DNA of 37,142 nt from DASYHS01 sp035998295 (GCF_035998295.1 NZ_DASYHS010000192.1:1-37142), one strand, 5' to 3'. Shown: positions 16,210-23,916, counted from the first letter of the stretch. Notes: generated by a model from the letters alone, not told the origin. Numbers and translations are program-made.

Positions 16210-17127
16210 TCACACCTTCTCGATTTCCGGCTTGCCGAGCAGACCGGAGGGCCGGAAGATCAGCACCAGGACGAGGATGGTGAACGCGGCGACGTCCTTG
16301 TACTCGATGCTGAAATAGGCCGACCAGATCGCCTCGATCACGCCGATCAGGAGCCCGCCGAGCATGGCGCCCGGAAGCGAGCCGATGCCTCCCAGCACCG
16401 CCGCCGTGAACGCCTTCACCCCGGCGAGGAAGCCGATGAAGAAGTCGATGACGCCGTAGTACATCGTCACCATCACGCCGGCCACCGCGGCCAGCGCCGC
16501 GCCCATCACGAAGGTGAGCGAGATGGTGCGGTCGACGTTCACGCCGAGGAGCCCGGCCATTGTCTTGTCCTGCTCGCACGCCCGCTGGGCGCGGCCGAGT
16601 TCGGTGCGCGTGATCAGCAAGGTGAACCCGGTCATGAGGACGACCGTCAGGACGATGATGATGATCTGGAGATAGCTCAGCGACACCGTGAACCCGTCCG
16701 GCCGCTCCATCAGGACGAAACCGCCCTGCACGATCGGCGGCAGCGGCTTGACGCGTGCGCCCTGGAGGAGCTGGACGTAGTTCTGGAGGAAGATCGACAT
16801 GCCGATGGCCGATATCAGCGGCGCGAGCCTGAAGGATCCCCGCAGAGGCCGGTAGGCGATGCGCTCGACGGTCCAGCCATAGACGCTCGTAAAGAACATC
16901 GAGAGCACCAGCACCAGCATGATTGCGACGGGTGCCCAGGTTATGCCGACGAGCCCCAGAACGATGAAGCTGATGACGGCGATGAATGCACCGATCATGT
17001 AGATTTCGCCGTGGGCGAAATTGATCATGCCGATGATTCCGTAGACCATCGTATAGCCGATCGCAATCAGGCCATAGATTGCCCCGAGCGTTAGCCCGTT
17101 AATCATCTGCTGAAGAAAGTATTCCAT
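16210..17127 (-). CDS. livH: Branched-chain amino acid ABC transporter permease LivH
   Basis: The 305-residue permease opens with YFLQQMINGLTLGAIYGLIA, the LivH hallmark, followed by GMINFAHGEIYMIGAF and the EAA-like loop TELGRAQRACEQDKTMAGLLGVN. About eight hydrophobic helices are visible. ATG 17127 gives the family-typical start and has gagggag directly before it; the frame is open to 17175 but the extra residues (acidic, non-family) are unlikely to be translated. It is the first gene of the liv operon; its promoter should lie in the 451-base gap upstream, where no clear promoter could be assigned. Confidence 0.94.
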   Translation of the reverse strand: MEYFLQQMINGLTLGAIYGLIAIGYTMVYGIIGMINFAHGEIYMIGAFIAVISFIVLGLVGITWAPVAIMLVLVLSMFFTSVYGWTVERIAYRPLRGSFRLAPLISAIGMSIFLQNYVQLLQGARVKPLPPIVQGGFVLMERPDGFTVSLSYLQIIIIVLTVVLMTGFTLLITRTELGRAQRACEQDKTMAGLLGVNVDRTISLTFVMGAALAAVAGVMVTMYYGVIDFFIGFLAGVKAFTAAVLGGIGSLPGAMLGGLLIGVIEAIWSAYFSIEYKDVAAFTILVLVLIFRPSGLLGKPEIEKV

Positions 17128-17578
17128 CTCCCTCACTACCCAATCGTGATCATCGGCAAAGCCGTCACCGACCACTTGTCCTTCCCGCCGAACGAATGCA
17201 CGCTCCGCTCGAACGGATCACACAGCGCCCCGCGGATCCACGGGCGAACCCGCACCTGCCGCGGACCGACAGACTTCGTGACAGACAAGCGCCCCCTTGT
17301 TCTTGCTTCAGGCCCGGTCGCTACATCGCCGTGCCAATTGTGGGTGCGGACGTTATCCCGGTGCATGGCCGAGAGCAAGCACGGAAACGCCACCGGTTAT
17401 TACCTTCCAGCCCTCCGCGCAGCAATGTTGCGGCAATGGACTGCTGAATTATTCCGCAGAGCCCATCGCCGGCAAACGTTCGGTAACCGCTATGCTTGAA
17501 CGCTTTGCTGCACCTGCGAAATGGAGGCCGGCGACCGGGGCCGGTGGGCGGCGATTCGGCGAATCAGTCCCGCTCCGC
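17128..17578. other. 451-base gap between azlD and livH
   Basis: No convincing gene is seen; open frames here are short and lack domain character. The gap must carry the liv operon promoter on the minus strand. A TGGCAC on the minus strand (complement near 17335) lacks a matching TTGC 5 bases on, so a sigma-54 site is not supported. Composition is slightly lower in G+C at 17390-17510. Confidence 0.5.
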
Positions 17579-17920
17579 TCACCCCGGCGCCATGCTCCGG
17601 GCGGTCAGGAGGACGAGCGTGCCGACGCCTGCGAGCACGCCGAGCAGGATGCTCCGCCGGGCCAGGAAGAAGATGGCGAGCGCGAGCCCGGCCGACAGCA
17701 GGCGGTGAGCCGCGTCCGTTTGCTCCAGCGGGCCGGCCGGCAGCAGGATCATGCGGGAGATCAGGCCTGCGAGCAGGGCGTAGGCGACGCAGGAGACCCA
17801 GTCGAACACCGCGCCGCGCGCGTCGATCCGACCGGCGAGGACCACGCCAAGCGCCCGCCAGGCGTAGGTGACGCCCGCGCCGGCCGTCATCAGGACGAAG
17901 GGCCAGACCCAGTCAGCCAA
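17579..17920 (-). CDS. azlD: AzlD-family branched-chain amino acid exporter subunit
   Basis: The 113-residue membrane protein matches AzlD: WRALGVVLAGRI near the N-terminus, then CVAYALLAGLISRMIL, RLLSAGLALAIFFLA and a last hydrophobic helix (LLGVLAGVGTLVLLTA), four membrane segments in all. AzlD is the small partner of AzlC; the pair exports branched-chain amino acids (known from BrnFE and AzlCD). It overlaps the end of azlC by eight bases, so translation is coupled. The same strand carries the liv importer 450 bases downstream. Confidence 0.88.
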   Translation of the reverse strand: MADWVWPFVLMTAGAGVTYAWRALGVVLAGRIDARGAVFDWVSCVAYALLAGLISRMILLPAGPLEQTDAAHRLLSAGLALAIFFLARRSILLGVLAGVGTLVLLTARSMAPG

Positions 17921-18632
17921 GGCCGCGCGCGCCTCGACCGGCCAGGAAGGCGCCGGTGCCGGCGATCAGCCCCGTCGCCATCAGCCCCCAGTCCGGCTCC
18001 AGCAGGTGCAGCGGCGGCCCGAGCGCGGCACCGGCGCAGAGCGCATAGACCTTCGCCCTCTGCCTCAGGTCGGTCGCGAAGACGAGCATGAAATAGAGCG
18101 GGTTCAGGAACACGAGGCCCAGCGTCACCGGCTGCGGGACGAACCCCGCCAGCAAGAAGCCGAACGCGGTGCCGGCCATGCTCACGACCCAGAGCGCTCC
18201 CGAAAAGCAGGCGAACCAGGTCAGACGATACTTGCGCGGCAGGTCCGGGCATCGCAGCTGCGCCGTCGCCCAGCCGGTGACGGCGACGAAATGGGCCGCC
18301 AGCAGGTACTTCCACGTCGCCTGCCTCTCCTCCTTCAGCAGCGGCATCAGCGTGACGACCATGGGAAGGAGGCGTGCGTTCGTCAGGGCGACCGCTATCG
18401 AGGTCATCAGCAGCGACGCGCCGACGCCGTAGAGCTCCACGACGACGACCTGGCCTGGCAGCGCCCATCCGGTCGCCGTCGAATAGAGGCCGAGCCAGAG
18501 GCCGAGCCCCGCCTCTCTAACCAGCGAGCCGAAGCCGACGAAGCTCGCGCCCATCACCAGAGCCGGCAGGCCGAGCGCCTCGCGCGCCGCCGAAAGCCCT
18601 ATCCCCCATCCCGTCCGGTCGATCCCCGCCAT
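17913..18632 (-). CDS. azlC: AzlC-family branched-chain amino acid exporter
   Basis: The 239-residue protein has the AzlC features: MGASFVGFGSLVREAGLGLW, STATGWALPGQVVVVEL and ALTNARLLPM with conserved Asn-Ala-Arg in the helix break. About seven to eight hydrophobic helices are visible, the usual number. It forms the main exporter subunit with AzlD. ATG 18632 follows a short 5' region without a strong ribosome site, so the start is likely but not decisive. It is upstream of and co-oriented with the liv operon, placing export and import of the same class of solutes side by side. Confidence 0.88.
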   Translation of the reverse strand: MAGIDRTGWGIGLSAAREALGLPALVMGASFVGFGSLVREAGLGLWLGLYSTATGWALPGQVVVVELYGVGASLLMTSIAVALTNARLLPMVVTLMPLLKEERQATWKYLLAAHFVAVTGWATAQLRCPDLPRKYRLTWFACFSGALWVVSMAGTAFGFLLAGFVPQPVTLGLVFLNPLYFMLVFATDLRQRAKVYALCAGAALGPPLHLLEPDWGLMATGLIAGTGAFLAGRGARGLG

Positions 18633-18772
18633 CCGCAGTCCCGCATCCGCGTCGGCGACCAGGATAGGCTACCGGCCGCGCCGCATGCACGGGCTCCAGC
18701 GTCCCGGGGAACGCCGGTCAGCCATACGCCGGCGGCAGCACGGCGCACGCCGACCGGGCCCCGCCCCTGCTC

Positions 18773-18801
18773 TGCCCCTGCCCCTGCCCCTGCCCCTGCC
18801 C
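18773..18801. repeat. TGCCCC hexamer microsatellite
   Basis: About 4.8 tandem copies of TGCCCC (18773-18801) lie four bases beyond the stop codon of the secreted-protein gene, outside any supported reading frame. On the minus strand this is a GGGGCA array able to fold into G-rich structures. Copy number could vary by slippage. Confidence 0.85.
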
Positions 18802-18805
18802 GCCG

Positions 18806-19351
18806 TCAGCGGCTGGCGGTCCGGATGTCGTCGCAAAGCGGGCTGTTCACCAGGCGTCCGCCCTGGTCTTCGGTCCCGACCGCGCTCACGAACTCGGCCG
18901 TGGACAGGGACATCATGCGGTCGACCAGGGTCCGGCCGAACTGGCAGTAGGTCGCGGGCGTCAGGAGAGCCGCCCGCTGCGCCACCTCGTTCGCGAGTGC
19001 CGTACGGAAGGAATGGAACCGGCGTTCGCCCGTCGCCCGCTCGACGCGACGGAAGTGGTCGACCAGCCGCGCCTCGAAATCGATCAGGACGGCACGGTGC
19101 CGCTTGGTGAACTGCTGGTATTTGCCGAAGAAGTCCTGGGCGAGGTCGATCTTGTGGCAGGTGAGGCCGACGACCATCAGTTCGGTATGCAGCCGGAGCG
19201 CCAGCTCCGCCTCGAACTCCGTCTTCGTGTAGCACGCCGGGGCGGCGGCCGCACCGCTGGGCGGAAGAAGGGCCACCCCGAGTGCCAGGACTGCCGGCAC
19301 GAGGCGGCGCAGGGCTTTTCGGGCGGATGGAAACCGGGGCATGGGCGCCAT
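18806..19351 (-). CDS. Secreted/periplasmic protein of unknown function
   Basis: With the ATG at 19351 (or 19342) the product is 181 residues and starts with a basic region and a hydrophobic stretch LVPAVLALGVALLPPSGAAAA, a clear signal peptide with cleavage near AAA-AP. The mature part has four Cys (ACYTK, LTCHK, TYCQF, LCDD), probably two disulfides, and is mainly helical. No known domain was recognised. The open frame extends to 19612, but the first 87 residues lie over the RidA gene on the other strand and lack protein character. It is divergent from ridA, and the hexamer repeat follows its stop. Confidence 0.7.
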   Translation of the reverse strand: MAPMPRFPSARKALRRLVPAVLALGVALLPPSGAAAAPACYTKTEFEAELALRLHTELMVVGLTCHKIDLAQDFFGKYQQFTKRHRAVLIDFEARLVDHFRRVERATGERRFHSFRTALANEVAQRAALLTPATYCQFGRTLVDRMMSLSTAEFVSAVGTEDQGGRLVNSPLCDDIRTASR

Positions 19352-19550
19352 GGGGAAGCCTGCATCGCTGACGGGTTTTCCGATGCGACGGCGCGCACCG
19401 GCGATGCCTCGAATTTGCCTCACTCCCAAAAGGATTACAACTTCGGCGGAGAGCAAGCCACTCTTTCGAAAAGGCCGGATTCCGGTTGCGCCCCGGGGTC
19501 GGCGCTGCCAAACCGTGGCTTCCGCAAGTCTTCTGGAAAAGGAAACGACA

Positions 19551-19898
19551 ATGTCCGTGAAGCGTCTGCACGTCGGGGCCCGCATGAGCCAGGCCGTCAT
19601 CCACGGCGACACCGTCTACCTTGCCGGCCAGGTGGCCGGAGACACGTCGGGAGGGGTCCGCGAGCAGACGGCCGACGTCCTCGCCTCGGTCGACCGGCTG
19701 CTCGCCGAGGCGGGCACCGACAAGAGCAAGCTGCTGTCGGCCACCATCTATCTGCCCGACATCGCCGGCTTCGCCGACATGAACGCCGCCTGGGAGGCGT
19801 GGGTGGATCCGGCGAACACGCCGGCGCGCACCACGGTGGAGGCCCGGCTCGCCGCGCCGCAGTACCTCGTCGAGATCACCGTGGTCGCGGCGCGCTGA
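19551..19898 (+). CDS. RidA/YjgF-family protein
   Basis: The 115-residue protein has the RidA pattern: an N-terminal RMSQAVIHGDTVYLAGQVAGD, a central segment EQTADVLASVDRLLAEAG, ATIYLPDIAGFADMNAAWEAWV, and a C-terminal PARTTVEARLAAPQYLVEITVVAA. The Arg in PARTTVEA is the residue that binds the substrate carboxylate in RidA deaminases, so imine/enamine deaminase activity is plausible. ATG 19551 has aaaaggaaac upstream, a good ribosome site; an earlier in-frame start would add residues without family similarity. It ends nine bases from the Do protease stop, tail to tail. Confidence 0.9.
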   Translation: MSVKRLHVGARMSQAVIHGDTVYLAGQVAGDTSGGVREQTADVLASVDRLLAEAGTDKSKLLSATIYLPDIAGFADMNAAWEAWVDPANTPARTTVEARLAAPQYLVEITVVAAR

Positions 19899-19907
19899 AG
19901 CCGCGGC

Positions 19908-21482
19908 TCACCCGCGCCCTGTCTGGGCGAGAGGCAGCGGTACGTAACGGGTGTCTCCCCGCCTGCTCATGAGCAGCAGGACCGTCTGCCGCCCCGAGCT
20001 CCGGGCGTCGCGGATCCGGTCGGCCACCTCGGCCGGATCCGCGACGGGCTCCTGCCCCACCTCGACGATCACGTCGCCGGGCTCGACCCCGCGCTCCGCC
20101 GCGGGGGAGGCCGGCGTGATCGCCGTGACGACGACGCCCTCGACGCCGTCGGGCACGCCGAAATCCTCCCTCGTCGTCCGGTCCAGCGGGGCGAGCGTCA
20201 GACCGAGCAAGCCCTCGCCGGACGGAGCTTCCTGCACCGGCGGCTCCGCGGGGGCGGCCGCCGCGGTCCGCGTCGCGTCGAGGTCCCCGACGGTGACCTG
20301 GACCTGCCGGCGCCCGCCGTCGCGCAGGATGGTGACCGCAGCCCTGCTGCCGATGGACGTCTCGGCGACGATCCGCGGCAGTTGCCGCATCCGGTCGACG
20401 GATACGCCGCCGAAGTCGAGAATGACGTCGCCCTGGCGGATCCCCGCCGTCTCGGCCGGCCCGCCCGGCGTCACGGCGGTGACCAGCGCTCCCCGCTCCT
20501 CGGCGATGCCCATGCTTTCCGCGATCTCGGCCGTGACCTCCTGGATCTGCACGCCGAGCCAGCCCCGCCGCGGCGACCCGTAGCGGATGATGTCGTCCAC
20601 CACCGTCCGCGCCAGGGCGGAGGGCGTGGCGAACCCGATGCCGACCGACCCTCCGGTCGGCGAGAAGATTGCGGTGTTGATGCCGACCACCTCGCCCTGG
20701 AGGTTGAACAGCGGCCCGCCGGAATTCCCCCGGTTGATCGAGGCGTCCGTCTGCAGGTAGTCGTCGTAGGGTCCCTGGTTGATGTCCCTGGCCCGGGCCG
20801 ACAGGATGCCCGTCGTGACGGTGCCGCCCAGGCCGAAGGGGTTGCCGATCGCCACCACCCAGTCGCCGACCCTGATCCGGTCCGAATCACCCCAGCGTGC
20901 CGCCGGCAGCGCGCCCGGCGCCGCGATGCGCAGGACCGCGATGTCCGTCATGGCGTCGGTCCCGACCACGTCGGCGTCCAACGTCGTCTCGTCGTGGAGG
21001 ATCACCCGGACCTCGTCCGCGCCTTCGACCACGTGGGCATTGGTGACGATCAGGCCGCTTTCGTCGATGATGAAGCCCGAACCCAGCGAGGAGATCGGAC
21101 GCGGCGCCTGCTCCCGGCGCTGCTGGCCCCAGAACTCGCGGAAGAACTCCTCGAAAGGCGAGCCGGGCGGCAAGTCCGGCATGCCCGGTATCTCGGGCGG
21201 CTCCTCCGGCGCGCGCATCTCCTGCGTCGTCGAGATGTTGACGACGGTCGGGATCTGGCGCTCGGCGACATCGGCGAAAGTGGTCGGGGCAAGGGTCGCG
21301 ATGCCCGCCGGGGCCTGGTTCGGGACCGGAGCTTGGTTTTGGGCCTGGGCCAGCACGGTCATCGGCTGGAGCGGCTCGGCCCGCGCCGGGACGGGGGCCG
21401 CGGCGCAGGCACCCAGCAGCAGCGAGGCCAGCGGCAACGCGACCAGGGCCCGGATGCGGGGCCGATTGCGATCCGCGGGCAT
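19908..21482 (-). CDS. Do/HtrA-family serine endopeptidase (DegP/DegQ/MucD type)
   Basis: The 524-residue protein is periplasmic: a hydrophobic leader with a lipobox LLLGAC (Cys26) suggests a lipoprotein form rather than a simple signal peptide. A Pro-rich, Gln/Ala-containing linker (residues 27-65) follows. The trypsin-like domain has the triad His150 (TNAHVV), Asp180 (MTDIAVL) and Ser254 (NRGNSGGPLF). Two PDZ domains follow (about 290-380 and 415-510), the first starting near RRGWLGVQIQEV. It degrades or refolds misfolded envelope proteins. GGAGG precedes ATG 21482. It converges with ridA. Confidence 0.93.
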   Translation of the reverse strand: MPADRNRPRIRALVALPLASLLLGACAAAPVPARAEPLQPMTVLAQAQNQAPVPNQAPAGIATLAPTTFADVAERQIPTVVNISTTQEMRAPEEPPEIPGMPDLPPGSPFEEFFREFWGQQRREQAPRPISSLGSGFIIDESGLIVTNAHVVEGADEVRVILHDETTLDADVVGTDAMTDIAVLRIAAPGALPAARWGDSDRIRVGDWVVAIGNPFGLGGTVTTGILSARARDINQGPYDDYLQTDASINRGNSGGPLFNLQGEVVGINTAIFSPTGGSVGIGFATPSALARTVVDDIIRYGSPRRGWLGVQIQEVTAEIAESMGIAEERGALVTAVTPGGPAETAGIRQGDVILDFGGVSVDRMRQLPRIVAETSIGSRAAVTILRDGGRRQVQVTVGDLDATRTAAAAPAEPPVQEAPSGEGLLGLTLAPLDRTTREDFGVPDGVEGVVVTAITPASPAAERGVEPGDVIVEVGQEPVADPAEVADRIRDARSSGRQTVLLLMSRRGDTRYVPLPLAQTGRG

Positions 21483-21900
21483 GGACGCCTCCGATCTGCG
21501 GATGGGAACGCGACGTGATTCGGCGGTGAAACACGCGGCCTGCAGGAACGTTCAAGTGAGACGGCCTACGCTTCGGCCTCATCGCAGGTTCCGGTGGCGA
21601 AAGGTCGCCCGTTTTTGAAAACCGTATATTGAAAAAACTTCCGATGCGGACGTCGAGGTTGCCGGGTCCGGGATTTTTCGGGCCGGGCATCATGCACCCG
21701 TGCGCCTTCCTGGTGAAAGTGGCTGCGGAGGCCATTCGTCCGCCAACTTGTGCTGGAAATCCCGACAGCCTTGGCCAATATTGTTGGACAAAGCTTCCAT
21801 TCCCGTTAGAACACGGCAGCGCCATTGCAGTCGTCCCGGCGGACGCCTCGCGGTTCGCCCTTGAAGTTCTGGTGAAATTCTGGTCGACGTTCCGAATCAA
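21483..21900. other. 418-base gap upstream of the Do protease and HTH genes
   Basis: Divergent promoter region for the protease (minus) and the HTH gene (plus). No gene is supported. The stretch at 21608-21642 is A/T-richer, with GTTTTT and AAAAAC in inverted order, a likely promoter-proximal region, but no confident -35/-10 pair was assigned. Confidence 0.45.
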
Positions 21901-22761
21901 ATGGCACAAAACACCCTGTGGCAACCGAGCGACATCGTGAACGCGGATAGCGGCGAGTCGGATCCCCCAAAGCGTCGTGGCCGCATCCCGCAGTCAGCGT
22001 GGCCCGACATCCTCGAACGGCACCGCGCGGGAGCGACGCTGACCGCGATCGCCCGTGAGTTCGACTGCACGCCGAGTGCGATCTCCTACATCGTCCGCAA
22101 GGCGGAGGCGGCCGGATTGGCCGTCCATGCCCCGGACCAGGATCAGGATACGGCGCCCGCCGAGGGCGGGATGCCGACGCAAGAAGGGAAGCCCGACATC
22201 GCTTCCGCGGAAAATGACATGACCACAGAGTCCCAGGCCACCCCGAACGCAGATGCTCCCGCCGAGGAGGCGAACCCGAACCCGCCGGCCGAAACGAAGG
22301 AGCGCCGCCGCTCCTCCTCAGGCCAGGCTCCGGGCGAGCGCACCCGCTCGACGTTGCGTTCCTCCGGCGGCCAGGCGCGGCAGACCGCTCGCCCGGAAGC
22401 CCAGGAACCGGAACCGCAGGCCGCGATTTCCGAACCGCCTCCCCCTGCTCCTGCGGAGGCGCCTCCCTCTCCAGCCGTCGACCGCCCGGCCGAAGCGCCG
22501 AAGGCGGGGCAGCCGCGCAGCGAGCCGATCGACGCGGTGGAGGCACGGCTGCGCGATACCGCCCGGACTTGCCTCGTGGCCTATCGCGGGTGGCGCACGC
22601 AGCCCGGCGAGGCATCGATCCAGACGCTCAGCGACGCGATGCACGAACTGCGCAAGGCGCTCGCCCGCATCGAGATCGACATGTCGGCTACTCGCCGCGA
22701 CGAACAGGCCCAGCGCCCGATCCCGATCCCGGCGCACCGGGCTTCGCGCCGCCCCCGCTGA
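21901..22761 (+). CDS. HTH protein with long disordered Pro/Ala/Glu linker
   Basis: The 286-residue product has an N-terminal HTH (about residues 25-70; RRGRIPQSAWPDILERHRAG and FDCTPSAISYIVRKAEAAGL) that resembles the small DNA-binding helix-turn-helix proteins of Rhodospirillales, followed by about 140 residues of low-complexity Pro/Ala/Glu/Arg text and a C-terminal helical segment (about 205-270; VEARLRDTARTCLVAYRGWR and MHELRKALARIEIDM). The tail has no known domain and could mediate oligomerisation or partner binding. The ribosome site is weak. A strong hairpin follows. Role unknown; a regulator or nucleoid-associated function is inferred only. Confidence 0.65.
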   Translation: MAQNTLWQPSDIVNADSGESDPPKRRGRIPQSAWPDILERHRAGATLTAIAREFDCTPSAISYIVRKAEAAGLAVHAPDQDQDTAPAEGGMPTQEGKPDIASAENDMTTESQATPNADAPAEEANPNPPAETKERRRSSSGQAPGERTRSTLRSSGGQARQTARPEAQEPEPQAAISEPPPPAPAEAPPSPAVDRPAEAPKAGQPRSEPIDAVEARLRDTARTCLVAYRGWRTQPGEASIQTLSDAMHELRKALARIEIDMSATRRDEQAQRPIPIPAHRASRRPR

Positions 22762-22780
22762 CGGCGTTCACCGGCCGGTC

Positions 22781-22822
22781 AAAAGAAGAAGGCCCGGAGG
22801 AAACTCCGGGCCTTCTTCTTTT
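22781..22822. terminator. Perfect bidirectional intrinsic terminator
   Basis: aaaagaagaaggcccggag, loop gaaa, ctccgggccttcttctttt: a perfect 19-bp stem with a GNRA-type tetraloop and T-rich ends on both strands. It ends the HTH gene on the plus strand and the 31-residue microprotein gene on the minus strand. Confidence 0.93.
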
Positions 22823-22852
22823 GCCGCCTGTGCGCCGCGGGGATCGTCCGGC

Positions 22853-22948
22853 TCAGATGACCGCATGGGCGATGATCGTCCAGGCATAGATCGTGACGAG
22901 CAGTGCCGCCAGGCCGATGAAGTCGCGTACGAAACGGAACATGGTCAT
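22853..22948 (-). CDS. 31-aa single-helix membrane microprotein
   Basis: The reading frame encodes 31 residues, MTMFRFVRDFIGLAALLVTI followed by YAWTIIAHAVI. Basic residues at the start precede one hydrophobic helix, which predicts an inner-membrane protein with the N-terminus inside. ATG 22948 has GGGAGG five bases upstream, one of the best ribosome sites in the window. The gene is followed by a strong terminator. It is one of three tiny membrane genes within 1.1 kb. A GGAAC on the minus strand upstream (22996-22992) lacks a CGTT at the right distance. Function unknown. Confidence 0.65.
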   Translation of the reverse strand: MTMFRFVRDFIGLAALLVTIYAWTIIAHAVI

Positions 22949-23077
22949 CCGAACCTCCCATCGAAAATTCATTTTGGGAAGTTGCCAGAACGTTCCATGT
23001 ACGTCAAGGCGCCAGTTCGCTCTACGTTCCCCCCTTGTCCGCTCTCGTTCCCGCCACCGGGCGCACGCGCTTCACGG

Positions 23078-23593
23078 TCACCGCTTTGCCGCACCGAAAT
23101 CGAAGTCGTCCCGCCGGCTGATATATGTACCGGCGACCTCGGTAATGCGCGCGCCGATCCAGGAGGCCATCTCCTCTTCCTGGCGCAGGATCTCCTCGCA
23201 GACGCGGCGGGTCTCGTCGTCCCCGCATGCCTGCGCCGCGGCGAGGAGGGCTCGGTAGGTTCCGATCTCCAGGTTCTCGAACGCGAAGGTCGCGACCACG
23301 TCCCTGACGACCTCGTCGGCGGTCATGCTGGTCATGACCGCCTGCGCCCCGGCCATGAAATGGGCGAGCCCGGTCTTGACGACCGACACGTCGCTGCCGT
23401 GGCGAACCAAGCATGAACGGACGAGATTGGCCTGCTGGCGGGATTCGTCGGCGTGTCGCCGCAAGCGTGCCTGCACCTCGGGATAATGCTGCAGACGCCC
23501 GACCTGGGCCGTCAGGAGATCGATGGCCTGCATCTCGAGCGCATAGGCGTCGCGCAGCCACTCGACGAGGATTTCCTTGTCCGCTTGGGCCAT
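23078..23593 (-). CDS. DUF892/YciE-type ferritin-like protein
   Basis: With ATG 23593 (GGAG five bases upstream) the product is 171 residues. It has the DUF892 pattern of a four-helix bundle: EWLRDAYALEMQAIDLLTAQ with Glu20, RLRRHADESRQQA with His47/Glu50, FENLEIGTYRALLAAA with Glu106/Glu109 and ILRQEEEMASWI with Glu139-141. These are the expected carboxylate/His ligands of a di-iron ferritin-like site. Family members are tied to osmotic, desiccation and general stress responses, but the activity is unproven. The frame extends to 23683, but the extra residues have no family similarity. Neighbours are three membrane microproteins. Confidence 0.85.
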   Translation of the reverse strand: MAQADKEILVEWLRDAYALEMQAIDLLTAQVGRLQHYPEVQARLRRHADESRQQANLVRSCLVRHGSDVSVVKTGLAHFMAGAQAVMTSMTADEVVRDVVATFAFENLEIGTYRALLAAAQACGDDETRRVCEEILRQEEEMASWIGARITEVAGTYISRRDDFDFGAAKR

Positions 23594-23640
23594 GGGATCT
23601 CCGGTTGTTCGGGCTCGACTCCGCGGCGCCGCCGGTTCCG

Positions 23641-23666
23641 GGAACCATCGGTGCCCCGCGTCCGTT
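23641..23666 (+). promoter_or_regulatory. EcfG-type promoter (GGAAC-N17-CGTT) for the 25-aa microprotein
   Basis: GGAAC at 23641-23645 and CGTT at 23663-23666 are 17 bases apart, matching the alphaproteobacterial general-stress sigma factor EcfG consensus. The start codon lies 36 bases beyond, a normal leader. This would place the microprotein under general stress control. Confidence 0.6.
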
Positions 23667-23702
23667 CGGCAGCATGGCTGCACCCGGAAAGCGAGGTGTC
23701 GG

Positions 23703-23780
23703 ATGGCTTACTCGATCTTCTACGTCATCGGGGTCGTCGTCGTGGTCCTGGCCCTGCTCTCGGTCTTCGGCGTGTTCTGA
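23703..23780 (+). CDS. 25-aa membrane microprotein, paralog of the 22-aa one
   Basis: Encodes 25 residues: MAYSIFYVIGVVVVVLALLS followed by VFGVF. It is one hydrophobic helix with a short polar start. It is nearly the same as the 22-residue product of the convergent gene at 23848-23916 (shared FY.IGVVVVVLA.L), so the two are paralogs. ATG 23703 has gaggtgtcgg upstream and an EcfG-like promoter at 23641. Similar tiny YIIGV-type proteins occur widely in Alphaproteobacteria without known function (recollection, not searched). Confidence 0.65.
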   Translation: MAYSIFYVIGVVVVVLALLSVFGVF

Positions 23781-23805
23781 TCACGCGAGGCGCAGGCCGG
23801 AAAGG

Positions 23806-23833
23806 GCCTTCACCCGGTTGCCCGGGCGAAGGC
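23806..23833. terminator. Hairpin between convergent microprotein genes
   Basis: gccttc-a-cccgg, loop ttgc, ccggg-c-gaaggc: 6 + 5 bp with one mismatch, between the convergent 25- and 22-residue genes. No T-run. Confidence 0.55.
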
Positions 23834-23847
23834 ACGCTTATGCTCGA

Positions 23848-23916
23848 TCAGAGCAGGAAACCCAGGATCGCGAGAACGACGACCACGACGCCGATGATGT
23901 AAAACACGCTGTGCAT
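23848..23916 (-). CDS. 22-aa membrane microprotein, paralog of the 25-aa one
   Basis: Encodes 22 residues: MHSVFYIIGVVVVVLAILGF followed by LL, a single hydrophobic helix. It shares the core FY.IGVVVVVLA.L with the product at 23703-23780. ATG 23916 is preceded by AGGGGGT six bases upstream. A GGGAC-N16-TGTT sequence lies further upstream on the minus strand and only loosely resembles an EcfG promoter. It is too short for most gene callers, but the paralogy to a second gene with its own ribosome site supports it. Confidence 0.6.
   Translation of the reverse strand: MHSVFYIIGVVVVVLAILGFLL

Noticed and set aside
17320..17340. Possible sigma-54 promoter (TGGCAC on the minus strand)
   Set aside because: The -12 element does not match TTGC at the required 5-base spacing.
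17146..17499. 117-codon frame in the azlD-livH gap
   Set aside because: No ribosome site, no recognisable domain and atypical composition; probably noncoding promoter DNA.
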